Source: Duganella aquatilis
Lineage (GTDB): Bacteria; Pseudomonadota; Gammaproteobacteria; Burkholderiales; Burkholderiaceae_D
DNA length: 64,000 nucleotides
Direction: 5' to 3'
NCBI RefSeq assembly: GCF_009674565.1
Contig: NZ_WKJL01000022.1
Span: forward strand, 1-64,000
In this document: piece after piece, positions 52,381 through 61,419 of the stretch
Numbering within the stretch: the stretch's first letter is position 1
Layout of the letters: each line of letters begins with the position of its first letter
Position numbers and translations under genes: made by a program
The notes under the pieces: generated by a model
The model's database searches: none
The model's input: the letters and a program-made list of their open reading frames with translations, nothing else
Told to the model about the DNA's origin: nothing

Positions 52381-52409
52381 GTTACATGGCGCAGAAACCA
52401 GCCTATAAT
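52381..52409 (+). promoter_or_regulatory. sigma-70 promoter for ptsN
   Basis: -35 GTTACA (52381-52386, four matches to consensus) and perfect -10 TATAAT (52404-52409), spacer 17 bases, giving a leader of about 40 nt before the ptsN ATG. It lies in the 284-base gap 52172-52455, which otherwise holds GC-poor DNA with no recognised gene. Confidence 0.7.
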
Positions 52410-52455
52410 TCTGCTCGCGTGCCACCCTTGTGCGGTGCAACATTACATTCGTATT

Positions 52456-52938
52456 ATGAATAACCTGAGCAAAATACTCTCTCTGGAGAACGTGCTGCTG
52501 GATTTGGAAGTGTCCAGTAAAAAGCGCGCTTTCGAGCAAGCTGGTCTGATCTTCGAAAACAACTGCGGCATTGCCCGCTCCACCGTCTCGGACAATCTGT
52601 TCGCGCGCGAGCGCCTCGGCTCAACCGGCCTGGGCCATGGCGTCGCCGTGCCGCACGGCCGCATCAAGGGCATGAAGAGCCTGAAGTCGCCGCTGGCTGC
52701 GTTCGTACGCCTGGCCGAGCCGATTCCGTTCGAGTCGCCGGACGGCAAGCCGGTCAACCTGCTGTTCTTCCTGCTGATTCCGGACCACGTGACCCAGCAG
52801 CACCTGGAGATCCTGTCGGAGATCGCCGAGATGTTCTCGGACGACGCCTTCCGCGTGGCGCTGAGCACCGACGACGATCCGAAATCGGTGCATTCGCGCA
52901 TCATCAACTGGCTGCCCAGCCTCCAAGCCGCTGGCTGA
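52456..52938 (+). CDS. ptsN: PTS-Ntr EIIA protein PtsN
   Basis: A 160-residue EIIA-type protein: active His67 in GHGVAVPHGRIKG, and family stretches ERLGSTGLGHG and LLFFLLIPDHVTQQHLEILSEIA. It receives phosphate from EI-Ntr/NPr and regulates potassium uptake and nitrogen/carbon balance. The ATG at 52456 fits the family N-terminus (NNLSKILSLENVLLDL). First gene of ptsN-hprK-rapZ, preceded by a good promoter. In most betaproteobacteria this trio follows hpf on one strand; here it faces it. Confidence 0.95.
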   Translation: MNNLSKILSLENVLLDLEVSSKKRAFEQAGLIFENNCGIARSTVSDNLFARERLGSTGLGHGVAVPHGRIKGMKSLKSPLAAFVRLAEPIPFESPDGKPVNLLFFLLIPDHVTQQHLEILSEIAEMFSDDAFRVALSTDDDPKSVHSRIINWLPSLQAAG

Positions 52939-52946
52939 CGTCTGAC

Positions 52947-52978
52947 AATAGGTTAAACTAAGGACAGTTCAACCTATT
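52947..52978. promoter_or_regulatory. AT-rich inverted repeat between ptsN and hprK
   Basis: AATAGGTTAAACT, AAGGAC, AGTTCAACCTATT: 13-base arms with one mismatch. It begins eight bases after the ptsN stop and ends 15 bases before the hprK ATG. It has no T-run, so it is not a clear terminator; it may stabilise or modulate the hprK leader. Confidence 0.55.
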
Positions 52979-52993
52979 CGATAAAGACGCCCC

Positions 52994-53929
52994 ATGCTGC
53001 AAACTCCGCTGACGATACAAAGGCTTTACGACGACAATCGCGAAAGTTTGCAGCTTGGCTGGTTCGCCGGCTTCCCCGGCGGCGAACGCCTGATCTCCGG
53101 CGACGTCGCTTCGGCCGCCGACCAGGTGGGCCACCTGAACACCATCCACCCGGGCCGTATCCAGGTCTTCGGGCATCAAGAGATCAACTACTACCAGCGG
53201 CTGAAATCGCTGACGCGCGCGCACGTCATCGGCGAGCTGATCGCTGGCGGGCCGCCGGCGCTGATCATCGCGCAGGGCCTGGAAACGCCGCCCGACATTC
53301 TCGCCATTTGCGACGAGAAAAATATTCCGCTGTTCTCGACGCCGCTGCCGGCCGCGCAGGTGATCGACTTCCTGCGCGTGTACCTGTCGAAGAAGCTGGC
53401 GCAACGCATCATCATGCACGGCGTGTTCATGGACGTGCTGGGCGTGGGCGTGCTGATCACCGGCGATTCCGGCCTCGGCAAGAGCGAGCTGGGCCTGGAG
53501 CTGATTTCGCGTTCGCACGGCCTGGTGGCCGACGATGCGGTGGAGTTCTCGCGCATCGCGCCGAACATGATCGAGGGCCGCTGCCCGGCGCTGCTGCAGA
53601 ACCTGCTGGAAGTGCGCGGGCTGGGCCTGCTGGACATCAAGGCCATCTTCGGCGAGACGGCGGTGCGCCGCAAGATGCGCCTGAAGCTGATCGTGCACCT
53701 GGTGCGCCGTGGCGCCTCCGACGAGGAAGTGGAGCGCCTGCCGTTCCAGTTCCCGACCGAGGATGTGCTGGGCCTGCCGATCCGCAAGGTGGTGATCCCG
53801 GTGGCGGCCGGCCGCAACATCGCGGTGCTGCTGGAAGCCGCCGTGCGCAACACCATTCTGCAACTGCGCGGCATCGACACGCTGCAGGAGTTCATGGAGC
53901 GCCAGAGACAAGCCATGAGCGGCGACTAG
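52994..53929 (+). CDS. hprK: HPr kinase/phosphorylase
   Basis: A 311-residue enzyme: N-terminal domain, then the C-terminal kinase domain with Walker A GDSGLGKS (residues 157-164) and the HprK signature ([21 protein letters not shown]). It phosphorylates or dephosphorylates the regulatory Ser of HPr-type proteins. In proteobacteria it sits with ptsN and rapZ and is thought to link carbon to nitrogen signalling. No hpr (ptsO) gene is in the window. Identity firm. Confidence 0.96.
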   Translation: MLQTPLTIQRLYDDNRESLQLGWFAGFPGGERLISGDVASAADQVGHLNTIHPGRIQVFGHQEINYYQRLKSLTRAHVIGELIAGGPPALIIAQGLETPPDILAICDEKNIPLFSTPLPAAQVIDFLRVYLSKKLAQRIIMHGVFMDVLGVGVLITGDSGLGKSELGLELISRSHGLVADDAVEFSRIAPNMIEGRCPALLQNLLEVRGLGLLDIKAIFGETAVRRKMRLKLIVHLVRRGASDEEVERLPFQFPTEDVLGLPIRKVVIPVAAGRNIAVLLEAAVRNTILQLRGIDTLQEFMERQRQAMSGD

Positions 53930-53953
53930 CCCACGATGGTATCATCGTAGATT

Positions 53954-54814
53954 ATGCGCATCGTCCTCATCACCGGCATCTCCGGCTCCGGCAAATCCGT
54001 CGCCCTCAACGTCCTGGAAGACACGGGACACTACTGCGTCGACAACCTGCCGCCCGCCCTGCTCTCCAGCCTGGTCAAGACCTTGACGGAAGAAGGTTTG
54101 CAGGCGCTCGCCGTGGCGGTTGACGCCCGCAGCGCCGAATCGCTGGCCTCGCTGCCGGTCGACGTGCAGCGCCTGCGCGAGCTGGGCCACGACGTCAAGG
54201 TGATGTTCCTGACTGCGAACACGCACTCGCTGGTGGCGCGTTTCTCCGAGACGCGGCGCAGCCATCCGCTGTCGCACGAACTGCGTCCAGGCCAGAATCC
54301 AGGCGCGCGCCGCACGCTGATCGAATGCATCATGGAAGAGCGCGAGCGGCTGTCGGCGATCGAGCAGCTGGGTCATGTGATCGACACCTCCGAACTGAGC
54401 GCCAACAAGCTGCGCGCCTGGGTCAAGGACCTGGTGCTGACCGAGCATGCGCCGCTGACCTTGTTCTTTGAATCGTTCGCCTTCAAGCTGGGCGTGCCGA
54501 TGGACGCGGATTTCGTGTTCGACGTGCGTGCGCTGCCGAATCCCTACTACGACCTGGCGCTGCGTCCGCTGACGGGCCGCGACGCGCCGGTGATCGACTT
54601 CCTCGACGCCCAGCCAAGCGCGGGCGAGATGCTGAACGACATCCGTACCTTCGTGGAGAAATGGCTGCCGTCCTTCAAGACGGATAACCGCAGCTACCTG
54701 ACGGTGGCGCTCGGCTGCACCGGCGGCCAGCATCGCTCGGTGTACATGGCCGAAAAGCTCGCCGCCTACTTCCACCCCACCGAACGCGTCGTCCTCCGCC
54801 ACCGCGAACAATAA
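53954..54814 (+). CDS. rapZ: RNase adapter protein RapZ
   Basis: A 286-residue protein with an N-terminal Walker [11 protein letters not shown] (residues 7-15) and the conserved C-terminal domain ending [21 protein letters not shown]. RapZ binds small RNAs and glucosamine-6-phosphate and directs RNase E to GlmZ in enterobacteria; in betaproteobacteria the RNA partners are not established. It starts 24 bases after hprK on the same strand. Its stop is followed by the convergent gap with a perfect palindrome. Confidence 0.95.
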   Translation: MRIVLITGISGSGKSVALNVLEDTGHYCVDNLPPALLSSLVKTLTEEGLQALAVAVDARSAESLASLPVDVQRLRELGHDVKVMFLTANTHSLVARFSETRRSHPLSHELRPGQNPGARRTLIECIMEERERLSAIEQLGHVIDTSELSANKLRAWVKDLVLTEHAPLTLFFESFAFKLGVPMDADFVFDVRALPNPYYDLALRPLTGRDAPVIDFLDAQPSAGEMLNDIRTFVEKWLPSFKTDNRSYLTVALGCTGGQHRSVYMAEKLAAYFHPTERVVLRHREQ

Positions 54815-54894
54815 GGGGGAGCTGCGGAGCGCAGTGAAAGCGCACGCTTATTTTGCCAGCGCATGCTTTCACCCCCAACCGGCGCGCCGCCGCC

Positions 54895-54924
54895 GGGGTC
54901 TGACCCCGTACGGGGTCAGACCCC
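54895..54924. repeat. perfect 30-base palindrome in convergent gap
   Basis: GGGGTCTGACCCCGT and its exact reverse complement, 15-base arms with no loop, between rapZ (rightward) and the HIBYL-CoA-hydrolase-like gene (leftward). The core GGGGTC-x-GACCCC-type repeat is one I associate with repeat families of Oxalobacteraceae genomes, from memory. It could be a bidirectional terminator (CCCCTTTG follows on the plus strand) or a repeat element inserted at a rearrangement point. Confidence 0.8.
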
Positions 54925-54941
54925 TTTGTGGCCCTGCGGGG

Positions 54942-56006
54942 TTATAGGTAGCGTAGCGGGTGCGCGTACTCAGGCCAAACCGGCTGAAACATCCCCAGCA
55001 CCATTTCTGTCGTGACTTCTTCGAGCGTGGCCGGCCGCCACTGCGGCGCGTTATCCTTATCGACCACCAGCGCGCGCACGCCTTCGATAACTTCACCGTT
55101 CTCAAAGTTGCGACGTACGAGCGCGCGTTCCATGCGCAAACAATCGGCGACATCAAGCGCAGCACCACGTTTGATCAGCTCATGCGTAACCGACATCATC
55201 AGCGGCGAGCGCGTCGACATGACTTGCAGCGTCTTCGCGGCAAACGCACCGTCATCAGCTTTCAACGACGCGACAATGGCCGGCACGGAACCGGCGCCGA
55301 AATGGCGGTCAATGTCGGCACGGTCGACGGCCAGCTGGCTGTCGCCGGCGTTGTGCGCGGCGGCGTAGGCGGCAAGCGCGGACACAAGCCCGGCGCCAGG
55401 CGTGGTGGACAGCAAAGCATCCAATGCTGCCCGATCCACCATCGGCGCATAGTGATCCGCCAGGCCGGCATACAGCGCATCAGCCGCATTGATCGTCACC
55501 CCGGTCACGCCAAGGTAGTAACCCAGCGCACCCGGCGCGCGCGACAGGAAATAGCTGCCGCCCACATCCGGAAACAAGCCGATATTCACTTCCGGCATCG
55601 CCATTTTGGTTTTATCCGTGACGATGCGCACGCCGCCCTGCGCGATGCCCATGCCGCCGCCCATCACCACGCCATCCATCAGCGCGATGTAAGGCTTGGG
55701 ATAAAAATGCACTAAATGATTTAGCGAATATTCCTCGGTAAAGAAATCCTCCAGCAGCGCGCTGCCTCCCTGCGGCGTCGACCGCCCCACGTCGTGGAAG
55801 AAACGGATGTCGCCGCCGGCGCAAAAAGCCTTCTCGCTGCCGCTGCGGATCAGCACGGCGGCGACGGTGTCGTCGTCGCGCCAATCCAGCAGCACGCGCG
55901 TGATCGCGCGCACCATCTCCAGCGACAGGGAGTTCAAGGCCTTCGGCCGATCGAGCACGATCAAGCCGGTGCCGTTGCTGATACTGGTGTGGATATATTC
56001 GCTCAT
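54942..56006 (-). CDS. enoyl-CoA hydratase/isomerase, 3-hydroxyisobutyryl-CoA hydrolase type
   Basis: A 354-residue crotonase-fold protein of the long (HIBYL-CoA hydrolase) class: oxyanion motifs KAFCAGGDIRFF and DGVVMGGGMGIA, and the class-defining MPEVNIGLFPDVGGSYFL with its Glu. It would release 3-hydroxyisobutyrate from its CoA ester in valine breakdown, but other acyl-CoA substrates are possible. No other valine-degradation genes are nearby. It starts nine bases before the end of the upstream alginate-lyase-like gene region (gap 9 bases), so the two may be co-transcribed. Confidence 0.9.
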   Translation of the reverse strand: MSEYIHTSISNGTGLIVLDRPKALNSLSLEMVRAITRVLLDWRDDDTVAAVLIRSGSEKAFCAGGDIRFFHDVGRSTPQGGSALLEDFFTEEYSLNHLVHFYPKPYIALMDGVVMGGGMGIAQGGVRIVTDKTKMAMPEVNIGLFPDVGGSYFLSRAPGALGYYLGVTGVTINAADALYAGLADHYAPMVDRAALDALLSTTPGAGLVSALAAYAAAHNAGDSQLAVDRADIDRHFGAGSVPAIVASLKADDGAFAAKTLQVMSTRSPLMMSVTHELIKRGAALDVADCLRMERALVRRNFENGEVIEGVRALVVDKDNAPQWRPATLEEVTTEMVLGMFQPVWPEYAHPLRYL

Positions 56007-56015
56007 GCGAATATT

Positions 56016-56933
56016 CTACTTCAGATGCTCCAGCGGATTGGGCACATCCAGCGAACCGCCCATGCGCGGCTGCCACAGCGCCTTGCCTCCCGGCGGCGGC
56101 GCCTTGCCCTCGTGGCGGTTGTAGACCACGGTCACCTCGCGGCTGCCGACCGGCTCCTGCTCAAAGCCGGTACGCCTGGCGATGCCGGAAGGATCGGCCG
56201 AACCCGCCACGGTGAACGCCACCAGCGTGTCCAGGCGCGGATCGTGCACGTCCAGGATGGAGGCGATGAACACCAGCGGCGTCGCCGCAAACACCTGGTA
56301 GTGCAAGGCCTTGCCGGCGCGCTCCATCTCGGCCGGCAGCGAGCCGTCCTCGGCCATCTGCCCCAGCGCATGCTCAAGCACCTTGCGGCCCCAGTCCAGG
56401 TAGCGCTTGTCGCCGGTGACGCCGCCCACCGACGTCACCGCCAGCCCTTCCCAGTAGTAGTGATTGTTGCGGCCGCCCTTCTTGGCGTCCGAATGCGCCA
56501 TGGTGGCGTCCGCCAGCGTCCTGAACCAGCCTTCGATCACCGCGCGCTGCGCCGGCGTCGCCTGCGCCTGCACGCGCGCGTAGCTCAGCGCCATGCCGCC
56601 CAGGGTCCACTTGCGCACGTAGTAGGCCTGCTCGCTGGACAGCTTGCCCAGCATGGCCTTCTGCCCGCCCCAGCTGGCCAGCCAGGACAGCGCACAGACC
56701 GCGTCGCCGCCGGCGTTGGCGTCCTTGGCCACCTGCGCCAGAAAATCCTCGATCGGCTTGGTGTTGGCGATATTGCGCGCCCGCAGCACCGGATCGATCA
56801 CCGAATGGTGGGCGTCCGAGTAATAGCTGTTGGCGTCGATGTCGATACGGGCCGGTGGCGGCGCCTCGCAGGCGGCCATGGCGGAGGAGCCGGCCAGCGC
56901 CAGCGACATCATCAGAGTTAAACGTTTAACCAT
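56016..56933 (-). CDS. secreted alginate lyase-like protein (AlgL/PL5-like fold)
   Basis: A 305-residue protein with a signal peptide (MVKRLTLMMSLALAGSSAMA). The mature chain resembles the (alpha/alpha) toroid of alginate lyase: NNHYYW with Asn157/His158, then Arg205 and Tyr212 (ERAGKALHY) spaced as His202/Arg249/Tyr256 of Pseudomonas AlgL (47 and 7 residues apart; numbering from memory). The AlgL-type N-terminal Lys site is not obvious, and the chain is shorter than AlgL. It should act on a polysaccharide in the periplasm or outside. No alginate genes are nearby, so the true substrate is unknown. A terminator precedes it. Confidence 0.75.
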   Translation of the reverse strand: MVKRLTLMMSLALAGSSAMAACEAPPPARIDIDANSYYSDAHHSVIDPVLRARNIANTKPIEDFLAQVAKDANAGGDAVCALSWLASWGGQKAMLGKLSSEQAYYVRKWTLGGMALSYARVQAQATPAQRAVIEGWFRTLADATMAHSDAKKGGRNNHYYWEGLAVTSVGGVTGDKRYLDWGRKVLEHALGQMAEDGSLPAEMERAGKALHYQVFAATPLVFIASILDVHDPRLDTLVAFTVAGSADPSGIARRTGFEQEPVGSREVTVVYNRHEGKAPPPGGKALWQPRMGGSLDVPNPLEHLK

Positions 56934-56945
56934 AAGACCTCAATA

Positions 56946-56966
56946 AAGGGCGCTCAGAGCGCCCTT
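56946..56966 (-). terminator. terminator-like stem-loop after hpf
   Basis: AAGGGCGCTC, one base, GAGCGCCCTT (56946-56966). In the leftward sense the GC-rich stem ends in CCCTTTATTG, a moderately good intrinsic terminator ending the rpoN-hpf transcript before the alginate-lyase-like gene. Confidence 0.75.
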
Positions 56967-56991
56967 AGTTGTTGATGCCAAAAACCGCTAA

Positions 56992-57351
56992 TCAGACGGC
57001 AGCGGCGGCGGGTTCGTAGCTGTCGGGAATATGCTTGATCGCATCGTGCCCGTGCTGTTGCACTTTGTTTTTGTATTTCATGACCTGCCGATCCAGCTTG
57101 TCGATCAGCGTATCGATGGCGGCATACAGGTCTTGCGACAGGCTCTCCACGTACACGGTCTTGCCGGACATACGCAGGTTGATTTCAGCCTTTTGACGTT
57201 TCTCTTTCTCTTTAAGGTTATCTACGGTCAGGATGACAGCAATATCAATCACTTGATCAAAGTGGCGGGTGACGCGTTCCAGCTTGTTCTGCACGTACTC
57301 ACGAATAGCCGAGGTCACTTCGAGATGATGTCCACTGATGGTGAGATTCAT
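56992..57351 (-). CDS. hpf: ribosome hibernation promoting factor (short form)
   Basis: A 119-residue protein with the HPF/RaiA fold ([27 protein letters not shown]; ... [19 protein letters not shown]). The lack of the C-terminal dimerisation domain of long HPF fits the proteobacterial short form, with a short Ala/Pro-rich tail ([20 protein letters not shown]). HPF silences 70S ribosomes as 100S dimers in stationary phase. The ATG at 57351 has AGGAG upstream; longer in-frame starts are unsupported. It follows rpoN, its standard neighbour. Confidence 0.93.
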   Translation of the reverse strand: MNLTISGHHLEVTSAIREYVQNKLERVTRHFDQVIDIAVILTVDNLKEKEKRQKAEINLRMSGKTVYVESLSQDLYAAIDTLIDKLDRQVMKYKNKVQQHGHDAIKHIPDSYEPAAAAV

Positions 57352-57425
57352 ACACACTCCTAAAGATGATGTCGCTTGACGGTTAGTGCTGCGCCCATTG
57401 CCGCCGGGCGCGCAGGAACCACACA

Positions 57426-58898
57426 CTACAAAGACTTGCGGAGGCTGACTGGAGGGATCTTGAGGGCTTCGCGATATTTGGCAACAGTGCGTCGCGCAAT
57501 CACCATGCCCTGTTCACCCAGCATGTCCGCAATCTTACTGTCGGATAAAGGATTTTTAGGGTCTTCAGCTCCTGTCAATTGCACTATCAAGGCACGTATC
57601 GCCGTCGAACTTGCTTCCCCGCCAGCTTCGGTGGCGACATGGCTACCAAAGAAATATTTCAACTCAAACATGCCGTGCGGGGTCAGCATATATTTTTGAG
57701 TTGTTACCCGAGAAATGGTGCTCTCGTGTAAACCCAGTGTATCAGCAATTTCGCGAAGCACAAGGGGACGCATGGCGACCGCGCCGTGCGAGAAAAAGTT
57801 CTTTTGTCTTTCTACTATCGCCTGCGCCACGCGCAGGATGGTGTCGAAGCGCTGGCGCATATTCTTGATCAGCCACTTGGCTTCCTGCAGCTGCGCTCCC
57901 ATCGCGCCTTCGCCCTTGCCCTGCTTGAGCAGGTTGGCGTACATGGCGTTGACGCGCAGGCGCGGCATGACGTCGTTGTTCAGGCTGACCTGCCAGCCGT
58001 TGCGCGATTTTTTCACGATCACGTCCGGCACCACGTAGTCCGACACGTCCGATGCGAAGGCCGCGCCCGGATGCGGATTGCACTGGCGGATCACGGCCTG
58101 CGCTTCACGCAGGTCTTCGTCGTCGCACAGCAGCGCTTTTTTCAGCTTGTTGAAATCGCGCTGCGCAAACCAGGCCAGGTGATTCTCGACGATGGCCAGC
58201 GCCATGCGCCGCGTCACCATCGGCACGCAAGGCAAGCGCTTGATCTGCAAGGCCAGGCACTCGGCCGCGTTGCGCGCGCCGACGCCCATCGGATCGAAGC
58301 TTTGCAGCATGCTCAGGGCCGTCTGCAATTCCTCGATCTCGACGTCGAGTTCTTCCGGCAGGCGCGCGTGAATGTCCTCCAGCGATTCTTCCAGGTAGCC
58401 GTTCTCGTCGAGCGCGTCGATGATCAGTTCGACCAGCGCGCGGTCGCGCATTTCCAGCACCGTCACGCGCATCTGTTCCATCAGATGTTCGCGCAGCGTG
58501 CAGTGGTGCGCTTCCAGTTGCGGCCGCGCGTCTTCATCATCGGGCGCCTTGCTGCGGCCGGCGTCGCTCCAGTCGACGTCGGCTTCGGCGGTGGTGCTTT
58601 CGGTGTCGGCGGCCGGGCCTTCGTAGGCGTCGCCTTCCGGCGCCGGCGCGTCGCCCGGCGGCCCTTCGGGCGGCGCGTCGCCGACCGGCGCCTGCTGGCT
58701 GATGGCGCCGTCGGACAGCAGCCGCAGCGAATGGTCGAGCGGATCGTCGAGACGTTCCAGCAGCGGGTTATCGGTCAGCAGCTGTTCGAGTTCCTGGTGC
58801 AGCTCCAGCGTCGACAATTGCAGCAGCCGGATCGACTGTTGCAGTTGAGGCGTCAACGCCAGGTGCTGCGACGTGCGCAGTTGCAAAGACTGTTTCAT
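57426..58898 (-). CDS. rpoN: RNA polymerase sigma-54 factor
   Basis: A 490-residue sigma-54: region I starts [29 protein letters not shown], a long acidic region II follows (about 60-130), then the core-binding region, the helix-turn-helix ([19 protein letters not shown]) and the C-terminal RpoN box ([12 protein letters not shown]). It directs transcription from -24/-12 promoters with activator ATPases. Start ATG at 58898, seven bases after the lptB stop. Lies between lptB and hpf in the conserved order. No internal stop. Confidence 0.97.
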   Translation of the reverse strand: MKQSLQLRTSQHLALTPQLQQSIRLLQLSTLELHQELEQLLTDNPLLERLDDPLDHSLRLLSDGAISQQAPVGDAPPEGPPGDAPAPEGDAYEGPAADTESTTAEADVDWSDAGRSKAPDDEDARPQLEAHHCTLREHLMEQMRVTVLEMRDRALVELIIDALDENGYLEESLEDIHARLPEELDVEIEELQTALSMLQSFDPMGVGARNAAECLALQIKRLPCVPMVTRRMALAIVENHLAWFAQRDFNKLKKALLCDDEDLREAQAVIRQCNPHPGAAFASDVSDYVVPDVIVKKSRNGWQVSLNNDVMPRLRVNAMYANLLKQGKGEGAMGAQLQEAKWLIKNMRQRFDTILRVAQAIVERQKNFFSHGAVAMRPLVLREIADTLGLHESTISRVTTQKYMLTPHGMFELKYFFGSHVATEAGGEASSTAIRALIVQLTGAEDPKNPLSDSKIADMLGEQGMVIARRTVAKYREALKIPPVSLRKSL

Positions 58899-58904
58899 TA
58901 GGGG

Positions 58905-59657
58905 TTACATGCGGAAGTGTTCACCCAGGTAGACGCGACGCACCGATTCGTTGGCGATGATGTCGTCCGGACGGCCTGATGCCAGCACCGAGCCCTGGTT
59001 GATGATATATGCGCGGTCGCAGATGCCCAGCGTCTCGCGCACATTGTGATCGGTAATGAGGACGCCGATATTCCGTTCCTTGAGGAAGCGCACGATGCGC
59101 TGGATCTCAATCACGGCAATCGGGTCGACCCCGGCGAATGGTTCATCGAGCAGCACGAAGCGCGGATTGGTCGCCAGGGCGCGCGCGATCTCCACGCGGC
59201 GGCGTTCGCCGCCGGAGAGCGACAGCGCCTGGTTCTCGCGCAACTTCTCGATTTGCAAATCGGCCAGCAGGGTATTCAGCCGTTCATCAATTTCAGCCTT
59301 GGATAAAGACTTGCCGTTCACCTTCTGAATTTCGAGAACGGCGCGAATATTTTCTTCCACAGTCAGCTTGCGGAACACCGACGCTTCCTGTGGCAGGTAA
59401 GACAGGCCCATCGCCGCGCGGCGATGGATGGGGAGCGACGAGATATCGGTGCCGCTGATATCGATGCTGCCGGCGTCCGACGGCACCAAGCCGACGATCA
59501 TGTAGAACGAGGTGGTCTTGCCGGCGCCGTTCGGCCCCAGCAGGCCGACCACTTCGCCGCACTCCACCTGCAACGACACGTCATGCACCACCTGGCGCTT
59601 GCCGTAGGTCTTTTGCAGGCCCTTGACGATCAGGGTGCTACCGCAGGATGGTTCCAT
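58905..59657 (-). CDS. lptB: LPS export ABC transporter ATP-binding protein
   Basis: A 250-residue ABC ATPase: Walker [10 protein letters not shown] (residues 41-49), signature [16 protein letters not shown], Walker [14 protein letters not shown], and the family's [16 protein letters not shown]-loop. It powers LPS extraction from the inner membrane with LptF and LptG (not in the window). It starts one base after the lptA stop and is followed by rpoN, the usual proteobacterial order. Residues 1-9 (MEPSCGSTL) form a short leader before the domain. Confidence 0.97.
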   Translation of the reverse strand: MEPSCGSTLIVKGLQKTYGKRQVVHDVSLQVECGEVVGLLGPNGAGKTTSFYMIVGLVPSDAGSIDISGTDISSLPIHRRAAMGLSYLPQEASVFRKLTVEENIRAVLEIQKVNGKSLSKAEIDERLNTLLADLQIEKLRENQALSLSGGERRRVEIARALATNPRFVLLDEPFAGVDPIAVIEIQRIVRFLKERNIGVLITDHNVRETLGICDRAYIINQGSVLASGRPDDIIANESVRRVYLGEHFRM

Positions 59658-59658
59658 C

Positions 59659-60261
59659 TTATTTCCCCGGTGCAGGCTGGGTGGTCGGAGCAGGCGCAGG
59701 CTCTGCCTGTTTGTTTGACGGTTGGATCACCATGGTGCCGCGGCCGGCGCCCACCTGGCTGTCACCAGTCGGCGTGTTCTTCACCGCGAAGAATTCCTTG
59801 CGGCTGTCGTAGGAAATGAATTCGCTGTCCACCTGGCTGGCGACTTTCGGGCCTTCCAGCTTCTTGATCTGGGCCTTGGCGAACAGTTTCACCAGCTCGG
59901 TCTTGCCGTCGTATTCGATGCGGTCGGCCTTGCCTTCGACCCACTGGTCGCCGGCGCCGTCGAGCTTCTGGCGGAAGGTAGCCTGCACGCCCGGCGCGCT
60001 GTTCAGCACCACGTACTGGTAGCCTTCCGGATCTTCGGTCACCACCGCCTTCGGCGACTTCATCAGCAGGGTGCCGCGGGTCAGCACCACGTTGCCGGTG
60101 AAGGTCTTGATCTGCTTGACGTCATCGGCGTCCAGCTGGTCGAAGGTGATCTGGGTCGGCTTGCTGGAGTCAGCCTTTTCCGCGTGCGCGACGCCGGCGG
60201 CGGCAACGGCCAGCAGCAGCGTGGCGGCCAGCATCAGTTTGTTGGTCTTGATTCGGTTCAT
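59659..60261 (-). CDS. lptA: LPS transport periplasmic protein LptA
   Basis: A 200-residue secreted protein: signal peptide ([27 protein letters not shown]), then the OstA/LptA beta-jellyroll ([28 protein letters not shown]), and a Pro/Ala/Thr-rich tail after about 170. It bridges LPS from LptC to LptD across the periplasm. The ATG at 60261 is preferred to one nine bases upstream on ribosome-binding-site spacing (GAGG). Operon lptC-lptA-lptB. Confidence 0.93.
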   Translation of the reverse strand: MNRIKTNKLMLAATLLLAVAAAGVAHAEKADSSKPTQITFDQLDADDVKQIKTFTGNVVLTRGTLLMKSPKAVVTEDPEGYQYVVLNSAPGVQATFRQKLDGAGDQWVEGKADRIEYDGKTELVKLFAKAQIKKLEGPKVASQVDSEFISYDSRKEFFAVKNTPTGDSQVGAGRGTMVIQPSNKQAEPAPAPTTQPAPGK

Positions 60262-60273
60262 CTCTCTCATTCC

Positions 60274-60867
60274 TCAATGTGCCGCGCGCGGCGGCATCGT
60301 AATAGTTCCGCGTCCGCCCAGCGTGATCTGGCGGGTGGCGTTGTTCGCCGTCATGCCGGTGCCGGTGGCGGTCGAGCGCCCGGACAGCATCTCCACTGCG
60401 GCGTCGGTCTGCATGCGCTCCTCGTCCGGGTACACGGTCAGCGTACTGGTCTTCAGGCGCAACTCCTGCGCTTGCTTGGTGGCGGGTCGCACCACGTCCA
60501 CATTACCACTCAGCTTGACGCGCGTATTGCCCTGGTCGACATAAGCGGTCAGCGCGTGAATATTCATCGGCGGCTGTTCGGTGGACAGGCTGTGCACGTA
60601 GGGCTTGTCGATCAGCGACGAATCATCGATGGGATGATGGGTCAGCTTGTCGCCGGAAATGATGTAGGCCGGCTGGCCCTTCATGTCCATGCGTACCGTA
60701 CTGAAGCGCTCGATGATGTAATCCGGCTCGTCGCGGAAGCGGTCGGCCTGCGCCTTCTGCCCGGCCTGGTCGACCACCTGCACCAGCCAGAAGCTGCCGA
60801 GGGCCACGAACACGCCGACCATCATGATCAACGTCAGCTGCCAGCGATGTGCCGTTCTTTTACGCAT
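60274..60867 (-). CDS. lptC: LPS export protein LptC
   Basis: A 197-residue protein with one N-terminal transmembrane helix (WQLTLIMMVGVFVALGSFWLV) and a periplasmic beta-rich OstA-like part (FSTVRMDMKGQPAYIISGDKL; VKLSGNVDVVRPA). It hands LPS from the inner-membrane LptBFG complex to LptA. It starts 12 bases after kdsC and is followed by lptA three to twelve bases away, depending on the lptA start. Size and place agree with LptC. Confidence 0.92.
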   Translation of the reverse strand: MRKRTAHRWQLTLIMMVGVFVALGSFWLVQVVDQAGQKAQADRFRDEPDYIIERFSTVRMDMKGQPAYIISGDKLTHHPIDDSSLIDKPYVHSLSTEQPPMNIHALTAYVDQGNTRVKLSGNVDVVRPATKQAQELRLKTSTLTVYPDEERMQTDAAVEMLSGRSTATGTGMTANNATRQITLGGRGTITMPPRAAH

Positions 60868-60879
60868 GACTTGTCCTTG

Positions 60880-61419
60880 TTAAACCAGGAATTGTGCCAT
60901 CACGCGCTCGTAGCTGCCTTGCGCATGCATCAACAGTTCGCACACTTCGCGCACCGCGCCACGGCCGCCGAACGCGACGGTGGTGTGGTGGGCGCGCTCC
61001 AGCACTTCCTGGCGGCCGTTCGGCACGGCGACGGCAAAGCCGACGCGCGCCAGGATCGGCAGGTCCACCACATCGTCGCCGATGAAGCCGACCTGCTCGG
61101 CGCTGAGGCCGGTTTTTTCCAGCAGCGCGTTGAACGGCGTCAGCTTGTCGTGGCCGCCCTGGTGCAGGTGGTTGATGCCGAGGTCGGCCGCGCGCTTGAT
61201 CACCTGCGGCGACTTGCGCGCGCTGATGATGGCGGTGTCGATGCCGGCTTCCTGGATCAGCTTGATGCCCAGTCCATCCTGCACGTTGAAGGTCTTCAGC
61301 GCTTCGCCGTCGGCGCCGTAGTGCAGGCTGCCGTCGGTCAGCACGCCATCGACGTCGAAGATCATCAGCTTCACGCGCGCGGCGCGTTCCAGATACGTGA
61401 TAGTCATCAAATCGCCCAT
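60880..61419 (-). CDS. kdsC: 3-deoxy-D-manno-octulosonate 8-phosphate phosphatase
   Basis: A 179-residue HAD-superfamily phosphatase: catalytic MIFDVDGVLTDG near residue 22, IISARKSPQV, and VGFIGDDVVDLP metal-binding motif. It dephosphorylates KDO-8-phosphate in LPS core synthesis. The ATG at 61419 overlaps the kdsD stop by one base (TAATG). The residues before the motif (MGDLMTITYLERAARVKL) suit KdsC of this group. Confidence 0.96.
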   Translation of the reverse strand: MGDLMTITYLERAARVKLMIFDVDGVLTDGSLHYGADGEALKTFNVQDGLGIKLIQEAGIDTAIISARKSPQVIKRAADLGINHLHQGGHDKLTPFNALLEKTGLSAEQVGFIGDDVVDLPILARVGFAVAVPNGRQEVLERAHHTTVAFGGRGAVREVCELLMHAQGSYERVMAQFLV

